The notes under the pieces were generated by a model. That model did not search any database. It saw only the letters and a list, made by a program, of their open reading frames with translations, and was not told where the DNA came from. Both the position numbers and the translations under genes were made by a program. Source: Massospora cicadina (Eukaryota > Entomophthoromycota > Entomophthoromycetes > Entomophthorales > Entomophthoraceae). From it: 64,000 nucleotides of DNA. The DNA is taken from the NCBI GenBank assembly GCA_022478985.1, contig JAKSZP010017423.1:32742-96741 (forward strand), written 5' to 3'. Shown here piece by piece: positions 12,915 to 22,992 of this stretch (position 1 is its first letter; every line of letters starts with the position of its first letter).

Positions 12915-12932
12915 ACGCCCCTCAAGATCCTG
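12915..12932 (-). promoter_or_regulatory. V polypurine tract
   Basis: On the minus strand, CAGGATCTTGAGGGGCGT lies directly before the LTR. It resembles the Y tract (TTTTTGAGGGGGTGA at 56049-56063). Confidence 0.6.
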
Positions 12933-14100
12933 TCAGAGGGGGAATATGGCTGCAGGAACTGACCATGCACCCTGATTTACTATGGTCCCTTGGTTGATGT
13001 CAGCAATGGATTACTTGGACCTCACCCTATGAATGACTTTATAGGGTCCAGACCAAAGTACATCTAGCTTGTTCTGTTGGCCTCCAGGTCAATGGTGATA
13101 AAAGAAAATGAGGTCACCTAATTGAAAATCTGGTAAGGAGGGTCATCCAATATTAGATCAGGATGTCTCACTTCCAGTGGTGGTGATAATGCCTTGAGTG
13201 GCTGGGCTTGAAGCTGGACAATTTCATCATCTAGAGCCCTCATAGTTAATTCAGAGTTCTCAGGGGTGGAGGTCTTGAGCATTGGCCAGACGCTATTTGG
13301 CAGCTGAGGTGCCCGCCCATATAGGGCTTCAAATGGGGACATCTTGATAACTCAGTGATAGCTTACTTGGTAGGCAAGCAAGGCGCTGGGTAGATAATTG
13401 TTCCAACGAGCAGGGTCTGAGGCAGCTAATTTTTGAAGAATGGAAATAAGAGTTGCGTTAGCCCATTTGACTGCCCCATTAGTGGAAGGGGTGGTAAGGT
13501 GCAGAGAAACTCTGAGTAGTGCCTAATAGCGAGGTAAGTTCTTGCACTATCTGTGAGGTGAAGTTTAGTCCTTTGTCCGAAAGTAATGTTTGGGGGCACC
13601 CATGCTGGGTAAAAATGGATCAAATGAGGAAAAATGCGGTGGCTTTGGCAGTAGCAGCCGGGACTGAAATCACTTCAACTCACTTGGTTAGATGGTCCAC
13701 GGCTAGGATAATATATTTATGGCCATGCAGACCCGTGGGAAGAGGGCCCATCACAACAATGCTTACCACATTGAAGGGGCCAGTCAGGGCAACAACCAAA
13801 TGTTAGAATTGGGGTAGGCTCAGACTTGCGATCAGCAAGCCATGCATGCTTCCAGGACCTCCTGGATGGTCTCTATCATGCAATCCCAGTAGCTTTGTGA
13901 TTTCAACCACTAGTGAGTCTTTTTGACGGCTCTATGTCCCACAGTGGAATGGCCTTCTAATACAACGTCAGTTCTGGAGGAGGGGCGGATATAAGGGAGC
14001 CACTTCTTGTTGACCTTTTTGTAAAGCAGCCCATCCTTAATTTGTGTGTCACAAGTCATCCTTTGTAGTTCAGCTTAAACCTCCAGGGGTTTCCAACTTC
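12933..14100 (-). pseudogene. V integrase relic
   Basis: The C-terminal part ends in GQFLQPYSPSD just before the polypurine tract, the same ending style as X (GRFLQPYTPP). The open frame 13118-13342 has SPFEALYGRAPQLP, and upstream are AVDHLTK-VEV and TAKATAFFLIHFYPAW motifs typical of the gypsy integrase core. The glutamate-containing end (GQSNGLTQ) has lost its Glu. Frameshifts and stops are frequent. No chromodomain. Confidence 0.78.
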
Positions 14101-15400
14101 CACTGCTCAGGTCAGCCTATTAGATCATATATCTGGTCCTCCTCGGGGGTCAACGCTGCTAGCACCGGCATCCTGGAGAGGCCTTCAGCATTCTGGTGAA
14201 TCATACCTGACTGGTGGATGATGGTGAAATCATAGCTTTGCAGTCAGAGAGCCCACCTGGCTAGCTGACCATCGAGGTCCTTCATTTGTTGAAGCCATTG
14301 GAGCAAGGAGTAGTCTGTAATGATAGTAAAATGGGTACCATAGAGATAAGACCAAAAATGTTTAATGGCCAGTAAGATGGCTAGACATTCCCTCTTGGTG
14401 ATGCTGTAGTTCCGCTCAGCTTTATTCAGCATCTTACTAAAGTTAGCCATGGGGTGGTTGACCTGGTTTTCGTCATGTTGGGCCAGGATAGCCATGACGG
14501 CGACATTGCTCGCATCCATGAACAACATGAAGGGTTGGTCAAAGCGAGGGTGAAATAGAATGGGTTTAGTACAGAGAGTGGTTCTCAAGGCATTAAAAGC
14601 CTGTTCTTGTTCTGGCCACCACTTGAACAGCACATTTCTATGTAGGAGATAAAACAGCAGCTCTGCAAGGTCGGCAAACCAGGGAACTAACTGCCAATAA
14701 TAACTCACCATTCCAAAGAATACCTAATTATCCCTTAAGCTTTGGGGGCGTGTCACCTTTTCTCATGTCGGCAATTTTGTCAGGTATAGTCTGGATGCCG
14801 TCCTTGGAGAACTTGTTCCCCAAGACTCTAATTTGGACTGAAAGAAGGAGCACTTTGAGGGTTTTAGCTTTATGAATGCCCTTTGTAGCCAATGAAAGAC
14901 TTCCCATAGATGATCAAGGTGCCTATTAAAGGTTTGTGAAAAAAATGGTAATGTTATTTAGATAAACAAGGACGCAGGAAAGCTTCAAGTCTTAAGGATC
15001 CCATCCATATCACGTTGGAAAGTGGCCTGGATGTTAAAAAGGCCTTGGGGCATCCTGGTGGGCTTGAATAGTCCCTCATTGGCTATGAACGCACACAGCC
15101 CGGTCCTCAGGGGCAAGCTCAACCTGCCAATACCCGCTGGCAAGGTCCATGGCGGAAAAGTATTGGGATCCGGCAAGCAGATGGAGGGAATTGTCAATTC
15201 AAGGTAAAGGATAACTGTCCTTTTTAGGGATGGAGATAATTCGTCAATAATCCATCACCACCCTATGGCTGCCATCCTTCTTCTGAACCAGCAGAAGAGG
15301 GGAGGCCCATGGGCTGCGCATGAGGGCACCAGGAGTCTGGCATCAAGTAGTTGTTTTAGCTCAATGGTCACCTAGGCCTCCTCGACCTTGCTCTTTTGGT
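14101..15400 (-). pseudogene. V reverse transcriptase and RNase H relic
   Basis: RNase H is well kept in 14244-14711: FMLFMDASNVAVMAILAQ with the first catalytic Asp, NYSITKRECLAILLAIKHFW with the catalytic Glu, and ITDYSLLQWL. The RT palm at 14985-15197 has a damaged GLFNIQATFQRDMDG. Further on, the YLDD box appears as VYLNNITIF (near 14955-14980), with both catalytic Asp codons turned to Asn. A C-to-T change on the opposite strand explains each. Not functional. Confidence 0.85.
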
Positions 15401-16440
15401 AAGGTCAGGACTAGAAGGGAGGAGCATCTCCAGTTTCTACATGATGGAGGACCCCATTAATTCTTCTGAAGTCATAGGTCAAGGTCAAAAATAGGTCCAA
15501 ATATTCTTCTAACAATGCTAGGACCTTATGCTTTTGGTCATCTGAGAGGTCTTTACTGATATAAATATCAACCAGACTAACCAGGGTTGGAGCTTCCAAG
15601 CCAAAGTCTCTCAAGTCCCCAAAGTTTTGAATATCGGCAATAGCTTCCACCAGTAGTAGGTGGACATAGGCGGCAGGGCTGTTTGGACCTACTATTTTGG
15701 GTTTATCAGTAAGGTTGGCCAACAGCACTGATATTGATCCATAGAAGACTGGATCTAGAATCCCCGGACAAGTCAGCACCTCCTTTGGGGATGGGTTGCC
15801 TAGGCCTCAGACCTCTAGTAGGTACCCTGGGGGGATGTTGACATGGACCCAGGTATTGGCGATAACCTGAGATTTTGGGGGAAAGGTAGTTGCCTTAGAT
15901 AAGTAAATTGGCGTTCCTTCTTGCCCATCAAAAGCTGGAGGGGGCAGTTGGACTCAGGAACCCCTAATATAATATTCAAGCCAATCAATTTGGCTTTCAC
16001 TCCCTAGCAGACAAGCACGGGATTTAACCTCAGTTTTGGAGTCATGGGGGTCCCAAAAATAAGCGGGATACAATGACCAAGTAAGGATAGAAAGCTATAT
16101 CATAATGGAGCACAGCCAAATAGTCTCGAAAAATTGAGTCTTGAGGAGCAGGTCTTAGCTAGGGTTATCCAGAGTGATGGTGGGAGTGTCTAAAGCAAAC
16201 TTCCTGAATCATAATGGTTGAGAGGAATAAACCACTATGGATTGGGTGCACTGGGGGCCAGCCGTGCCATACTCCATGTAGTGTGGCATATCAGGAGCAA
16301 TCTTGATGCGTTTCATCAACTTGGAAGATATGACGTTTATGGGGGAGCCACTGTCAATTATGGCATAGGCTGGTATCTTATGGACTCAAACTGTGACCCA
16401 GGTGACCAGACTTCCAAACTGGGGGTGGCAGAGTGAGGAA
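15401..16440 (-). pseudogene. V protease and protease-RT linker relic
   Basis: The protease active site IIDSGSPINVISSKLMKRIK is intact near 16300-16390 (Asp-Ser-Gly), followed by a GTAGPQ motif. The 15411-15779 open frame (PGILDPVFYGSISVLLANLT, then LALLEEYLDLF) is the conserved linker leading into RT, equivalent to the Y segment near 47270-47330 (PGILDPAYQRPIKLLLGNLT). Confidence 0.75.
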
Positions 16441-18330
16441 CATGGGAGTGTCATCAGAAGAAGAGTAAGAAGTATCAATTTCTTTAATATCAAAGATACT
16501 GAAACTTCTTCTCCAGATGCTGTAGCTCCTGGTTCATTCACGGTTGCAGAGGCTTCTTGAGGCTGGGTGGGGTCTTCAGCATGAAGTTCCTCATCCTTCA
16601 TGCTGACTGCTTTTTCCGCCTCCTCAGCAAGTCATTTCCAGCAGTTCTTGATGCTGTGTTTAGAACCGTTACAGTAAGTGCACCTGGATCGAGGGTTTTT
16701 CTGGTTTGTGACCACATGGACTCTAGGACGGTTAGGGGGCCAGTGGAGTTAGCATTAAAGTGTAAAGTCGACATAGAAATCTCATTAAGGGCCTCCTTAA
16801 TTTCTCGGATGCAGGTAAACCCATTCTTCTGGCTGATCATATGCATCTGGACCTCAGGGTAGGATCCCAACGCAGAAATGACAGTGGTAATAGCGTTGTC
16901 CAGGGTGATACAATTTGTGGTGACCAAGGGTTGAGCTTGGGCATAAAAGCGGCAGGCAAACTCTGTTGGGGCTTTCTCCTTTGTTTAATCGGATACCCAT
17001 GAAAGCCTTTTTTGGTTGGCTAAGGTTTGGTTGCTACCAACTCTTGGATTAAAGCCATGTGGACCTGATCCCAAGTTGTTCACTCCTTCAAATGGGGAGT
17101 CATGATTTCCTGGGCAGTGCTATCTAGACAGGAGTGGATATGTTTTACCTTCTGCTAATTGGTGGCCTCCTCCATGGAGCTCTCATAAGCATACAGGAAG
17201 GATGCAATGCTCTCTTGGCTGGGAATGAACCTTTCTTTAAATCTAGGTTTAAATTTAGTTGCCAGAGGAGCTGAGAGGGTGTTGACACCAGGGATAGGTG
17301 TTGGCTCCAAAACCTCAGTTTCCGCAAAGTTGCGTTGGCCCTGATGGTCTAGCCAGCGTCATAGGCCCTCATGTTCTTCATGAACATCGTCCCAATTTTG
17401 GTTGAGGGAGGAAACGGAAACCTTGTCCGCGACTTGCTCTTTTAGAGATTGTATGTCAGCATGCTGGTAGTGAAACTGGTATTTGAGGGTGGTCAAGCGG
17501 GTCTCAAACTCTCAACGAGTTTGTTCCAGCCAAGAGATGCGGGCATCTGTGAGCTTGTCAAAAATACTTAAGTTGCCCATTTCATCTGACAGGGCATCTA
17601 GGGAGGCCCTAGGGTCAAGATGGACTCCATCCATTTGGAGTCTACATCCTTTGACTACATTTTGGACTTGTTTACATAAAACAGCCAAGGCTGTCATCAC
17701 ATCCTTCTGCCAGGAGTCCTCAGGGCCAGCAGCAGTGGGAACCAAGGGACCTGGGGGTCTGGGGGTCCACGGGGACCCTCTGGCCCTTTAGACCTCTCAC
17801 GCCCCACAGGGCCTTCAGGCCCCGAGCCCTTCAGGACCTTCACCCCTAGATGGGTAGTCGCGGGAGGCCAGCTCCTGATAGTGTTGTTCTAGGGTCCCAA
17901 CCAGGTCCTCGACTTAAAAGAGACATTGATTCCAAGTCATTTTGAGGTGCTAGACGTTTTGACGCAGTTCATCCTCAAGATACTCAGAAATCCCGTGATC
18001 TAACACCATTACCTTATCTTGAACTTCTTTAATCAGCTGTCAATTATCAATTATGGCCTCATGATTGTCATGAATGAAGGAGGAGGCTGCTTTATAGAAA
18101 TTGACAAGATGGGTGTGCAGGGCCTGGGAGAGCCCCTGTTGGCATGAAACTTCTTGATGGTGCAACCCAACCAGTTGGAGTAGGTGTTGGATGGCGGGAT
18201 GGACAAAATGGCGGAGGTTACATTCAGGGCCCAATGTGAGTTCTGCTGGGGGCAGTTGGGCTGAGCTGTAAAGGTCCCACATGGTAGAGGGAAGGGCAGA
18301 GGCGTGGGAATGACTAGTGCGGGCACCCAC
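16441..18330 (-). pseudogene. V gag, main part, downstream of the X insertion
   Basis: Gag builds the cytoplasmic particle. The capsid-like block near 16990-17230 (IASFLYAYESSMEEATN, HSCLDSTAQEIMTP) matches the gag of X and Y. Helical segments upstream (17512-17745 and 18040-18369) are rich in Leu/Glu. A proline-rich patch lies at 17750-17840. The zinc-knuckle region is not obvious. The frame is interrupted at 18331 by the X LTR and continues at 22706. Confidence 0.65.
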
Positions 18331-19277
18331 TGTGGGATCCACCGATGGATGCCACAAATATTTTCTCAAAGTGAGAATCTTACTTTTTAATAAAAGTATA
18401 AAAAACGCTTTATTAAAGTTTCTATGTTTTTTATTTTTTTAAGCGGGGCAAAACCAAGAAAGGTCCTTTTCTTGATACTAGTTTTTCCTATTTAAACTAG
18501 TTCAGATTTTGAGACCATGGGTATTTGAGGCAAAAGAATGTAAAGCTGAGTCATCTAAATTAGGAAATATAGGCTTTTGGCCTATCAGATTGAAGAGAAA
18601 TATTTTGAGACAAAACTGACCTGTGCGGTAACAATTTGATGAATTGTATCCAATCATCAGCGAGTAAAATCTTTTCACCTTGGCGGTGGTCAAACTTGTG
18701 TGATAATGATTAGTTAATTTTTACCCTATCATCATCAAGTAAAATCTTCGCACCTCAGCAGTGGTTAGACTCAGATGGTAATGATTGGTTAAATTACACC
18801 CTATCATCGTCAAGTAATATCTTTGAACCTCAGAGGTGGTCAGATTCGTGTGGTAATGATTCATTAATTTTTACTCTATCAGCGTCAAGTAAAATCTTCT
18901 CACCTCAGCGGTGGTCAGACTCATATGGTAATGATTGGTTAATCTGTACCTAATCATCGATGGGTAAAATCTTCTCACCTTGGGAGGGTTCAGATCCAAG
19001 TGGTATTAAACTCCTCAAATATGGCTGAGAAGTTGGAGTAATCCTATTATTAGATATTACCTTTTTAAGCCAATTTTTGTGATAAACCGTATTTTTCCAA
19101 TAGTTAGGATTCCACTGAGAATCCGCTAAGGTCTTTTTGCTGTGGGTACTCATATCATTGATATCCACTATATTATTTGAGGATTGGGCAGGTGATGGGC
19201 CAATCATGGTTGCAGATTTGGGAGCACTAATACCTCCAACATTCTTTTGCTTAAGTCAAGAAGGAGAATGTCCAACA
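18331..19277 (-). repeat. X downstream (3') LTR, 947 bp
   Basis: Highly similar to 21767-22705. The + strand starts TGTGGGATCCACCG and ends GGAGAATGTCCAACA. It contains the five-unit 75-bp repeat described separately. Confidence 0.9.
18627..19001. repeat. Five tandem 75-bp units inside the X 3' LTR
   Basis: Exactly 375 bp, five units of 75 bp. Each starts near GGTAATGATT and carries TATCATCGTCAAGTAA and a CCTCAGCGGTGGTCAGA core. The units are diverged from each other but match position by position in the other LTR. Repeats inside LTRs often carry transcription-factor sites; that role is inference here. Confidence 0.85.
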
Positions 19278-19905
19278 TTGCCTCCATCAAGAATGTTGGG
19301 AGGGGTGTAGGGTTGTAAGAAGCGGCCATGTACCCAGATTATGATAATTCTTGTAGCCAAAGACTTTATAGAGTAATTATTTCCTTTCTTATGTAGGATG
19401 GTAAATGGCCCACCCAGTTTGATCCAAGTTTGCCACTTTGGGGAGTATTGCAATTGTGGTAATATAAAACCCTATCTGACACTTGGTAAGAAGGTAGAGG
19501 AGCTCAGAGCTCATTTGCAGCTTGGCCCTTTTTAGTCACTGTTTTTGCTTGGCTAGACTTTCCAGCATATAATTCTTCATCCTCTTTTGTTTTTAAAAGA
19601 ACAGTTCTCTTCCATTGAGACTCATCAGCTCCCTCATTTGCCTTATGCAACTGCTTCTTTTTTCATCGGAAAGTAGCTTTTAGGCTTTCTTTTCTTTGTC
19701 AGAATGACTATGGGGGCCACACGTAAATTCAGAATCTACATCCTCAGTGCGCAAACGTTTAGACCGAGGTCTGAGAGGGGTAACATACTTGGAAGAGCGA
19801 TTCTCTTGAGCCTTAGAACGAGAAACGGCTGCCTCTGCAGGCTTAGAGGTAGACCTCTTTTTTAAGCTGTACTTGGGAGCCTGAACTTCTCCTTCAAAGT
19901 CTGCC
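19256..19905 (-). pseudogene. X integrase C-terminal remnant plus basic segment
   Basis: The end of pol, running slightly into the LTR. The 19256-19453 frame has GGPFTILHKKGNNYSIKSLA, and just upstream lie the AKTVTKKGQAANEL and VLYYHN motifs, all matching the Y integrase end at 55770-56030. Between the protease and this piece is a basic, Ser/Lys/Arg-rich run (near 19740-19880, including SKYVTPLRPRSKRLR) that could be a nuclear-localisation-like stretch. It has no counterpart elsewhere in the window. Confidence 0.65.
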
Positions 19906-19909
19906 TTAC

Positions 19910-20452
19910 TTAAGAGATTGAAGGGTTTTGGGATGTGACTTTCGTGTCAACCACTCGTTGGTCACCTGGCTTAATTACCACCTCATCTGCTGCAAAATTT
20001 GGAATACCATCGCTAGCCTCCACTGAATCATACAATTTTTTAGTGTTGCACCCGGAGGTGACATAATGTAAAGGCAAAGCAGAAGTGGGGTTTTCAACTT
20101 GGCAGGGGTAGTCATTCTTGATGAGTTCTTTGTTGGATAAGACTAATGGAACTTCGTAGTTCATTATAGATAGGGACCCTTGTTTCATGTTGATGATGCC
20201 TTCATACTTGATCATAAACTGAGTACCTATAAGCACATCATAATCATTATTATCCAAAGCCACTGCAGGGGCTGATAGAATAAGCTTCCCAACACAAATG
20301 GGAAGGGACGAGTAAGCACCCAGTGCGCGGGTGCTGTTAGGACCAGCGGTTCCAAAGTCTTGGTTGTACTCCAAGTCAGGTGCAAGTTTGATCTTTTTCA
20401 TCAACTTGGAGGAGATTACATTCACCGGGGAGCCTGTATCTAAGATAGCCAT
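19910..20452 (-). CDS. X retropepsin domain, uninterrupted 180-codon frame
   Basis: An aspartic protease cuts the gag-pol polyprotein. The frame starts within the active site (MAILDTGSPVNVISSKLMKK, intact Asp-Thr-Gly) and continues through LAPDLEYNQ, GTAGPNSTRALGAYSSLP and VLIGTQFMIKYEG, ending in the domain leading towards RT. It aligns along its length with Y 46660-47200, where the active-site Gly is lost. The true start is upstream in another frame (20460-20560), so this is an open segment of a polyprotein rather than a complete gene. It is the best-preserved coding stretch among the V/X/Y/U families. Confidence 0.7.
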   Translation of the reverse strand: MAILDTGSPVNVISSKLMKKIKLAPDLEYNQDFGTAGPNSTRALGAYSSLPICVGKLILSAPAVALDNNDYDVLIGTQFMIKYEGIINMKQGSLSIMNYEVPLVLSNKELIKNDYPCQVENPTSALPLHYVTSGCNTKKLYDSVEASDGIPNFAADEVVIKPGDQRVVDTKVTSQNPSIS

Positions 20453-20460
20453 TACCTATA

Positions 20461-21704
20461 CTTTTAGATAACCACTTTGACCTTCGTAAGTATCCCTCAG
20501 AAGTGGGTGATAGCACTAAGACCTCCTTAAGATGGAAATTGGAGGTTAATTTACACGCGGTCTCGGAGTAATTTTCCTGGATGGACTGCATGGTATGGCC
20601 ATACTGGATAGGGCGAATAAGGTGAGACAACACCTCATCTGCGTCGCTGGCAGTATCAAAAACGATTGGCTCCCCTAGAACTTGGCGGAGGTAAGTATCC
20701 TCAGGTATGGTGGCTTCATCTACTTCTCCAGCGTTTAGATGATCAGGGACCTCCACTTCCGTGGGAGCTTCCAACAAGTAGTACCCAACGTTATCATAAC
20801 CCCCTCAGAGTCGGCCTCAGGGGTATTCTCAACCATGGGCAAGGTGTGATTGAAATGGGAGAGACAGCCATGAGAGGTGGGGTAATTAGCTTCGCTTTAA
20901 CCGGCATTCTCACAGCCCCAGTAGTTCTGGAGGATATACCCTTAGGGCGCACACCTATTAGCTGAGCTGAAGGGGAAACCACAGTAGGAATCTCCACTTT
21001 GCATGACTGAGGGATGTCCAATTTAAGTCGCACCAAAACAGCAGGTTTTACAGGGAGAATAGGCACAGGTGGCCTCACTTTAAAGTTTCAACAGGCTGCA
21101 GCTCACCTAAAGGAATATGGGCGACGTCTAACAAAGCCTTTTTTATATCAAGGAAAGTTGTGAAGTGGCGTTTCACTGATAGGATATGCCTGGCGAGAGA
21201 GGGTTGTGAAGCTAACCCTGTTAATATGGCGGTGATAGCGTCATCCAGAGTAAGCAGGATAGACGTAGCCAAACTTTGAGCAGTGAGATAGAACCGCTCA
21301 GCAAAACTAAATAGGGTTTCACCCTTGTACATGGCAAGGCGCATGAAAGCCTGTTTTTCTTAGTGTAAGCTCTGCTTGGATCCGAATTCAGCCAAGAGGG
21401 CCTTCTTGACATCTGGCCAGGTGTGCTGAGGATCCAGATGAGGGACGATCAACTCTTGAGCTTGGCGGCTTTAACAAGGAAGAATATACTGAACTTTGTG
21501 TTTATCAGTGGCGCCATCCATCACAGCTTCATAAAAGTACAAAAAGGAGGCAACACTCCCTTCACCCAGGGTGTATCTGTCCTTTATAAGTAATTTAAAT
21601 GGCCGTTGCTCTAGATTTTTGAGACGGGATAAAGAGCTGGCTAGTTGCTTCTCAAGAGCAACCAATCGTAATTCAGGAGAGCTACTCACGTTGACAGCCT
21701 CCAT
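20461..21704 (-). pseudogene. X gag relic
   Basis: Starts at 21704 (MEAVNVSSSPELRLVALE, a short coiled-coil-like N-terminus), then LTLGEGSVASFLYFYEAV-type capsid sequence, a single stop at 21471, then WPDVKKALLAEFGSKQSL and 21075-21344 (KGETLFSFAERFYLTAQSLA). A proline-rich stretch follows at 20794-21078. The 20376-20777 frame (IVFDTASDADEVLSHLI) is a gag-protease spacer matching Y near 46450-46600. Few interruptions compared with V, which fits its younger position in the stack. Confidence 0.75.
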
Positions 21705-21745
21705 TACCTTGATACTTTAATACTTATCAAAGTATTCAGGGTGAT

Positions 21746-21763
21746 CCCCTGTAGTAAGCACCA
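21746..21763 (-). promoter_or_regulatory. X tRNA primer-binding site
   Basis: On the minus strand: TGGTGCTTACTACAGGGG, three bases after the LTR end. It starts TGG, as expected for pairing with a tRNA CCA end, and differs by one base from the V site. Confidence 0.75.
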
Positions 21764-21766
21764 GTT

Positions 21767-22705
21767 TGTGGGATCCACCGATGAATGCCACAAATATTTT
21801 CTCAGAGTGAGAATCTTACTTTTTAATAAAAGTATAAAATAACGCTTTATTAAAGTTTTTATTTTTTTAAACGGGGCAAAACCAAGAAAGGTCCTTTTCT
21901 AAATACTAGTTTTTCCTATTTAAACTAGTTTGGAAATTGAGACCATGGGTAATCAAGGCAAAAGAATGTAAAGCTGAGTCATCTAAATTAGGAAATATAG
22001 GCTTTCAGCCTATCAGATCAAAGAGAAATATATTGAGACAAAACTGACCTGTGTGGTAACGATCTTATGAATTGTATCCAATCACCAGTGAGTAAAATCT
22101 TTTCACCTCAGCGGTGGTCAAACTTGTTTGATGATGATTAGTTAATTTTTACCCTATTATCATGGAGTAAAATCTTTGCACCTCAGCGGTGGTCAGACTC
22201 AGATGGTAATGATTGGTAAATTGCACCCTATCATTGTTGAGTAATATCTTCACACCTTGGAGGTGGTCAGATTCGTGTGGTAATGATTCATTAATTTTTA
22301 CCCTATCATCGTCAAGTAAAATCTTCTCACCTCAGCAGTGGTCAGACTCATATGGTAATGATTGGTTAATCTGCACCCAATCATCGATGGGTAAAATCTT
22401 CTCACCTTGGGAGGGTTCAGATCCAAGTGGTATTGAACTCCTCAAATTTGGCCAAGAAGTTGGAGTAATCCTATTTTTAGATATTACGTTTTTTAAGCTG
22501 ATTTTTGTGATAAACCGTATTTTTCCAATAGTTAGGATTCCACTGAGAATCCGCTAAGGTCTTTTTGCTGTGGGTACTCATATCATTGATATCCACTATA
22601 TTATTTGAAGATCGAGCAGGTGATGGGCCAATCATGGTTGCAGATTTGGGAGCACTAATACCTCCAACATTCTTTTGCTTAAGTCGAGAAGGAGAATGTC
22701 TGACA
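21767..22705 (-). repeat. X upstream (5') LTR, 939 bp
   Basis: Partner of 18331-19277. On the minus strand it starts TGTCAGACATTCTCC and ends GGATCCCACA. It is expected to hold the promoter of the element. Confidence 0.9.
22055..22428. repeat. Five tandem 75-bp units inside the X 5' LTR
   Basis: Same array as 18627-19001, 374 bp (one base lost). Corresponding units in the two LTRs are closer to each other than neighbouring units within one LTR, so the array predates this insertion. Confidence 0.85.
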
Positions 22706-22938
22706 CCTGCAGAGTAGATGCAATTTATTAGTTGTGGGATTACCTCATTAAGATTTTTGTATTGAAGTTGGTATTGACTTCCATCAATAGAAGACAGGGT
22801 GAACTGGAAAGCGGCTCAAAATTCTAATATTTTGGATTGAGCGGCTGGTATCTCATGCTGAGAGGTACTAACCCATTGGGCAACGCTTCTCAACTGACCA
22901 GCGCTTTGGTCTTCTAGGCTTCTAGTATATTCCATCAT
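22706..22938 (-). pseudogene. V gag N-terminus, upstream of the X insertion
   Basis: Begins at ATG 22938 (MMEYTRSLEDQSAGQLRSVA), a helical start with one internal stop, and is cut at 22706 by the X LTR. It lies 33 bp after the V primer-binding site, which supports this start. Confidence 0.65.
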
Positions 22939-22970
22939 GATAAATGTTTTCACTTAGGACATCTTGGAGC

Positions 22971-22988
22971 CCCCTGTAGTGAGCACCA
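22971..22988 (-). promoter_or_regulatory. V tRNA primer-binding site
   Basis: Minus strand: TGGTGCTCACTACAGGGG, four bases after the LTR end. The same 18-mer with small changes is used by X, Y and U. It predicts a primer tRNA ending CCCCTGTAGTGAGCACCA. Confidence 0.8.
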
Positions 22989-22992
22989 CTTT

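Larger units (their letters stand above)
18331..22705 (-). mobile_element. Gypsy family X, internally deleted copy inside V gag
   Basis: Minus-strand element of 4375 bp with two LTRs (18331-19277, 947 bp; 21767-22705, 939 bp) that both begin TGT and end ACA. Between them, in element order, lie a primer site, gag, protease and then only the integrase C-terminal part; RT, RNase H and the integrase core are absent. Such an element could move only with enzymes supplied by a relative. Flanks CCCAC (18326-18330) and CCTGC (22706-22710) differ by two transitions, consistent with a decayed 5-bp duplication. Confidence 0.85.

Noticed and set aside
18627..19001. Regular 75-bp repeats considered as a CRISPR-like array
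   Set aside because: There are no constant repeats with unique spacers; whole units are tandem and lie inside an LTR of a eukaryotic element.
18331..22705. X and the flanking gag (18040-18330) first read as a tandem pair sharing an LTR
   Set aside because: The 414-bp V LTRs with ACCGC flanks show that the outer gag belongs to V and that X is an insertion within it.
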